This document shows positions 43,516 through 45,593 of a DNA stretch of 45,593 nucleotides, piece after piece; position 1 is the stretch's first letter, and each line of letters opens with the position of its first letter. The stretch covers positions 1 to 45,593 of the forward strand of contig JALRFH010000023.1 of assembly GCA_023253715.1 (NCBI GenBank). The letters are read 5' to 3'. Under the pieces are notes generated by a model. The model saw only the letters and a program-made list of their open reading frames with translations. It searched no databases and was not told where the DNA came from. This stretch comes from Halieaceae bacterium. GTDB lineage: Bacteria > Pseudomonadota > Gammaproteobacteria > Pseudomonadales > Halieaceae. The position numbers and the translations under genes are program-made.

Positions 43516-45593
43516 CCGAGGGCAAGGCGAGCATCGGTTCTTGGCTGAAGAGCAGGGCATCAACGAGGATCTGCGAAGACTCCAACAATAAGGCATCATG
43601 CTCGGTATCAATGGCTTCTGCGTTATCGGTAGCCGCAGCAGCCTCACTCTTGCCCTCATCCTCTTGGTCGAGGCTCTCAAGCGGCTCTTCGCCTGCGAGT
43701 GCACGACGTTTGTTTTCTAAGGTCAACCAGGCCGCATTACGCTCTTTACGAGCCTGTTGTCGCTCGACGAGGTTAAGTGACAGGCGCTGCTGGTCACGAT
43801 CTTTATTCGCCAGTTCGATTTGCGCTTGCAGCAACATCAATTGGGGTTCAGACAATTGTCGTTGCTGTGATGAGGCAATCAGCCGCGGCAACAATGACTT
43901 GTAATCACCGTACGACTGGCGCGAAACGGAGCGAATTTGATCCCAAGGAAGCGGAAAATCCAAAGTGCTCTCGCCGATATCCTCTGGATCGTAAAGCGAT
44001 GGCAACGCCACGTCGGGCGTAACGCCCCGATGTTGTGTCGAGTCGCCTGATATCCGGTAGAACTTCGATTCCGTTACTTTCAACTGCCCCTCTGTTAAAG
44101 GGGCAAAAGTCTGAACGGTACCTTTGCCAAATGATTCATTACCTATGATCAGCCCACGCCCATAATCTTGGATTGCGCCTGCAAAAATCTCGGAGGCCGA
44201 TGCACTCAAACGATTGATAATCACAGCGAGAGGTCCCGAGTAATAGCTACTCCTCTCGCGTTTGCCATCGCGCCAGATGTTACCCGATGAGTGCTTGATT
44301 TGCACGGTCGGTCCATAGTCGATGAATAGGCCGGTCAGATCGTTGGCTTCTCGCAAGGAGCCTCCGCCATTATTGCGTAGGTCCATTAGCACAGCGTCTA
44401 CGTCTTTCGCCTCTAATTCGTCGAGTAAGCGGCGCACATCGCGCGAGGTGCTCCGGTAATTCGGGTCTCCGCGACTCGCCGCTTCGAAATCCATATAGAA
44501 AGTGGGCAGGTCAATCACGCCTATCTTGTAGGTTTTGTCCTCTCGCTTGATTTCAATGATATCGGCCTGTGCGGCTTGCTCCTCAAGTTTGACTTCGTTG
44601 CGAACAATTTTGATTTCCTCGGTTTCGCCTGAGCCAAAAGATTTCGCCGGAAGAATTTCCAATCGCACTGTGGTGCCTTTTGGGCCCCGAATCAAATCGA
44701 CCACTTCGGTTAGACGCCAGCCGATCACGTCCACCATTTCACCGTCTTCTCCCTGAGCAACGCCAACGATACGATCAGCCGCCTTTAGCTGACCGTGTTT
44801 ATCAGCCGGACCTTTAGGAACAATGCGACTGACTTTGACGTAGTCTTCATCCAGTTGCAGCAAGGCACCAATCCCTTCCAAAGAGAGCGACATTTCAATA
44901 TCGAAGTTTTCAGATTGTCGGGGCGAGTAATAGGAGGTGTGTGGACCATAGAGGCTTGCTAAGGCATTCGCATACACACCAAATACGTCGCGTTCCGTGG
45001 TGCGTTTCGTTTCCTTGAGTTGATAGCGATAACGTTTCTCTAGGGTCGTTACGATGTTTTCCTGTGTTTTGTCGGCAAGCTTCAGGTTCAATACGTCGTT
45101 TTTTAGTTGCAGATGCCAACGCACCTGAAGCGCTTCCTCGCTGTCTGCCCACACAATGGCATCGGCATCCAATTCCAGGTAGTCCTGCGCGCTGAAATCT
45201 AAGCTCTTCACCTGATGCTCTAGACCCTCAAGAAGGCTCGTTAATCGCGCGATGCGACGTTCATAATAGAGCGAATACACCTCTATGGCAGTGCTCAGAA
45301 CCCTGTCCTCAGCTTGGTCATCCAGCAGATACTGGCTAGCGGTGAAGGCCTTAAGATCGCTTGTAGTGAAATACAGTTTCCTGGGGTCTAAGGAATCAAT
45401 GTAGCGCTGCAAATGCAAAGCCGATAACGCGTCGTCATAGCCCCAGTAGAAGCGCTGATCGTATGGCGCAGGGTCCGGCAGTTCGCGGATGCCGATTGCT
45501 TCGCGCTCAGCGGCAGTGCTAAGCCTCAACCAGTTGGCTGGGTATTGGATGCCATTGGCGGTAAACGCACGGTCAGGGCTGAGGATTGTGGAA
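43508..45593 (-). CDS. prc: Tail-specific (C-terminal processing) protease Prc, N-terminus cut by window edge
   Basis: Periplasmic serine protease of the S41 family; at least 694 residues are present. The reading frame stays open to the right edge, so the true start and signal peptide lie outside. In order there is an N-terminal helical domain (FYWGYDDALSALHLQRYID), MSLSLEGIGALLQ, a PDZ domain (VPKGPADKHGQLKAADRIVGV), then the catalytic core with the serine in SASASEIFA and the lysine in FGKGTVQ. DUF3340-like helices follow, and the extreme C-terminus is acidic and then hydrophobic. It degrades or trims proteins with nonpolar C-termini, including lipoprotein and cell-wall factors in homologues. 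Confidence 0.94.
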   Translation of the reverse strand, partial: STILSPDRAFTANGIQYPANWLRLSTAAEREAIGIRELPDPAPYDQRFYWGYDDALSALHLQRYIDSLDPRKLYFTTSDLKAFTASQYLLDDQAEDRVLSTAIEVYSLYYERRIARLTSLLEGLEHQVKSLDFSAQDYLELDADAIVWADSEEALQVRWHLQLKNDVLNLKLADKTQENIVTTLEKRYRYQLKETKRTTERDVFGVYANALASLYGPHTSYYSPRQSENFDIEMSLSLEGIGALLQLDEDYVKVSRIVPKGPADKHGQLKAADRIVGVAQGEDGEMVDVIGWRLTEVVDLIRGPKGTTVRLEILPAKSFGSGETEEIKIVRNEVKLEEQAAQADIIEIKREDKTYKIGVIDLPTFYMDFEAASRGDPNYRSTSRDVRRLLDELEAKDVDAVLMDLRNNGGGSLREANDLTGLFIDYGPTVQIKHSSGNIWRDGKRERSSYYSGPLAVIINRLSASASEIFAGAIQDYGRGLIIGNESFGKGTVQTFAPLTEGQLKVTESKFYRISGDSTQHRGVTPDVALPSLYDPEDIGESTLDFPLPWDQIRSVSRQSYGDYKSLLPRLIASSQQRQLSEPQLMLLQAQIELANKDRDQQRLSLNLVERQQARKERNAAWLTLENKRRALAGEEPLESLDQEDEGKSEAAAATDNAEAIDTEHDALLLESSQILVDALLFSQEPMLALPSVR

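Overview
The window is a stretch of ordinary chromosome, densely packed with genes on both strands, from a gammaproteobacterium that is probably free-living, aerobic and marine. This placement rests on gene order. Two blocks (purB-hflD-mnmA-nudJ-rluE-icd and clpS-clpA-infA-bpt-aat-trxB-ftsK-lolA-...-serS-cysG) follow the order known from Escherichia and Pseudomonas. The protein sequences are typical of the Pseudomonadales/Cellvibrionales side of the class. I see no insertion sequence, phage, integron, CRISPR array or other mobile element, and no gap between genes longer than about 245 bases.

Layout. Positions 1-9200 form an accessory, lipid/small-molecule-type region. It holds three short-chain dehydrogenases, a secreted alkaline phosphatase, a YebC/YeeN-type protein behind a tRNA-Ser(GGA), a bacterial Coq4, a gamma-class carbonic anhydrase coupled to a cation-efflux protein, a spinster-type MFS transporter and a flavin reductase-like protein. 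Positions 9200-13600 hold a zinc-ribbon Nudix hydrolase, rmuC, a Bcp peroxiredoxin, a MarR regulator with a striking palindrome in its leader, and a yajC-nucleotidase pair. Positions 13600-16600 hold cysB-thrH, a hairpin and pabB on the opposite strand.

Positions 16860-25360 form one co-directional operon for propionyl-CoA to succinyl-CoA: carboxylase beta, a very long and divergent biotin-carboxylase alpha chain, methylmalonyl-CoA epimerase, methylmalonyl-CoA mutase, its GTPase chaperone MeaB, and a small Rieske protein. Positions 25360-30530 (minus strand) carry the tRNA-modification/purine operon rluE-nudJ-mnmA-hflD-purB, ending with an acetyltransferase that has an extra C-terminal domain. 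icd is transcribed divergently from rluE. Positions 32000-36400 gather the N-degron machinery (clpS, clpA, bpt, aat) around infA. Then come trxB, ftsK-lolA, crcB-serS-cysG and, cut by the right edge, the tail-specific protease prc.

I found no clearly new multi-gene system. The items most worth a second look are the divergent 952-residue acyl-CoA carboxylase alpha chain and its operon, the MarR-linked 28-bp inverted repeat, the acetyltransferase fusion, the carbonic anhydrase/metal-efflux pair, the unlinked coq4, and yajC paired with a nucleotidase instead of secDF.
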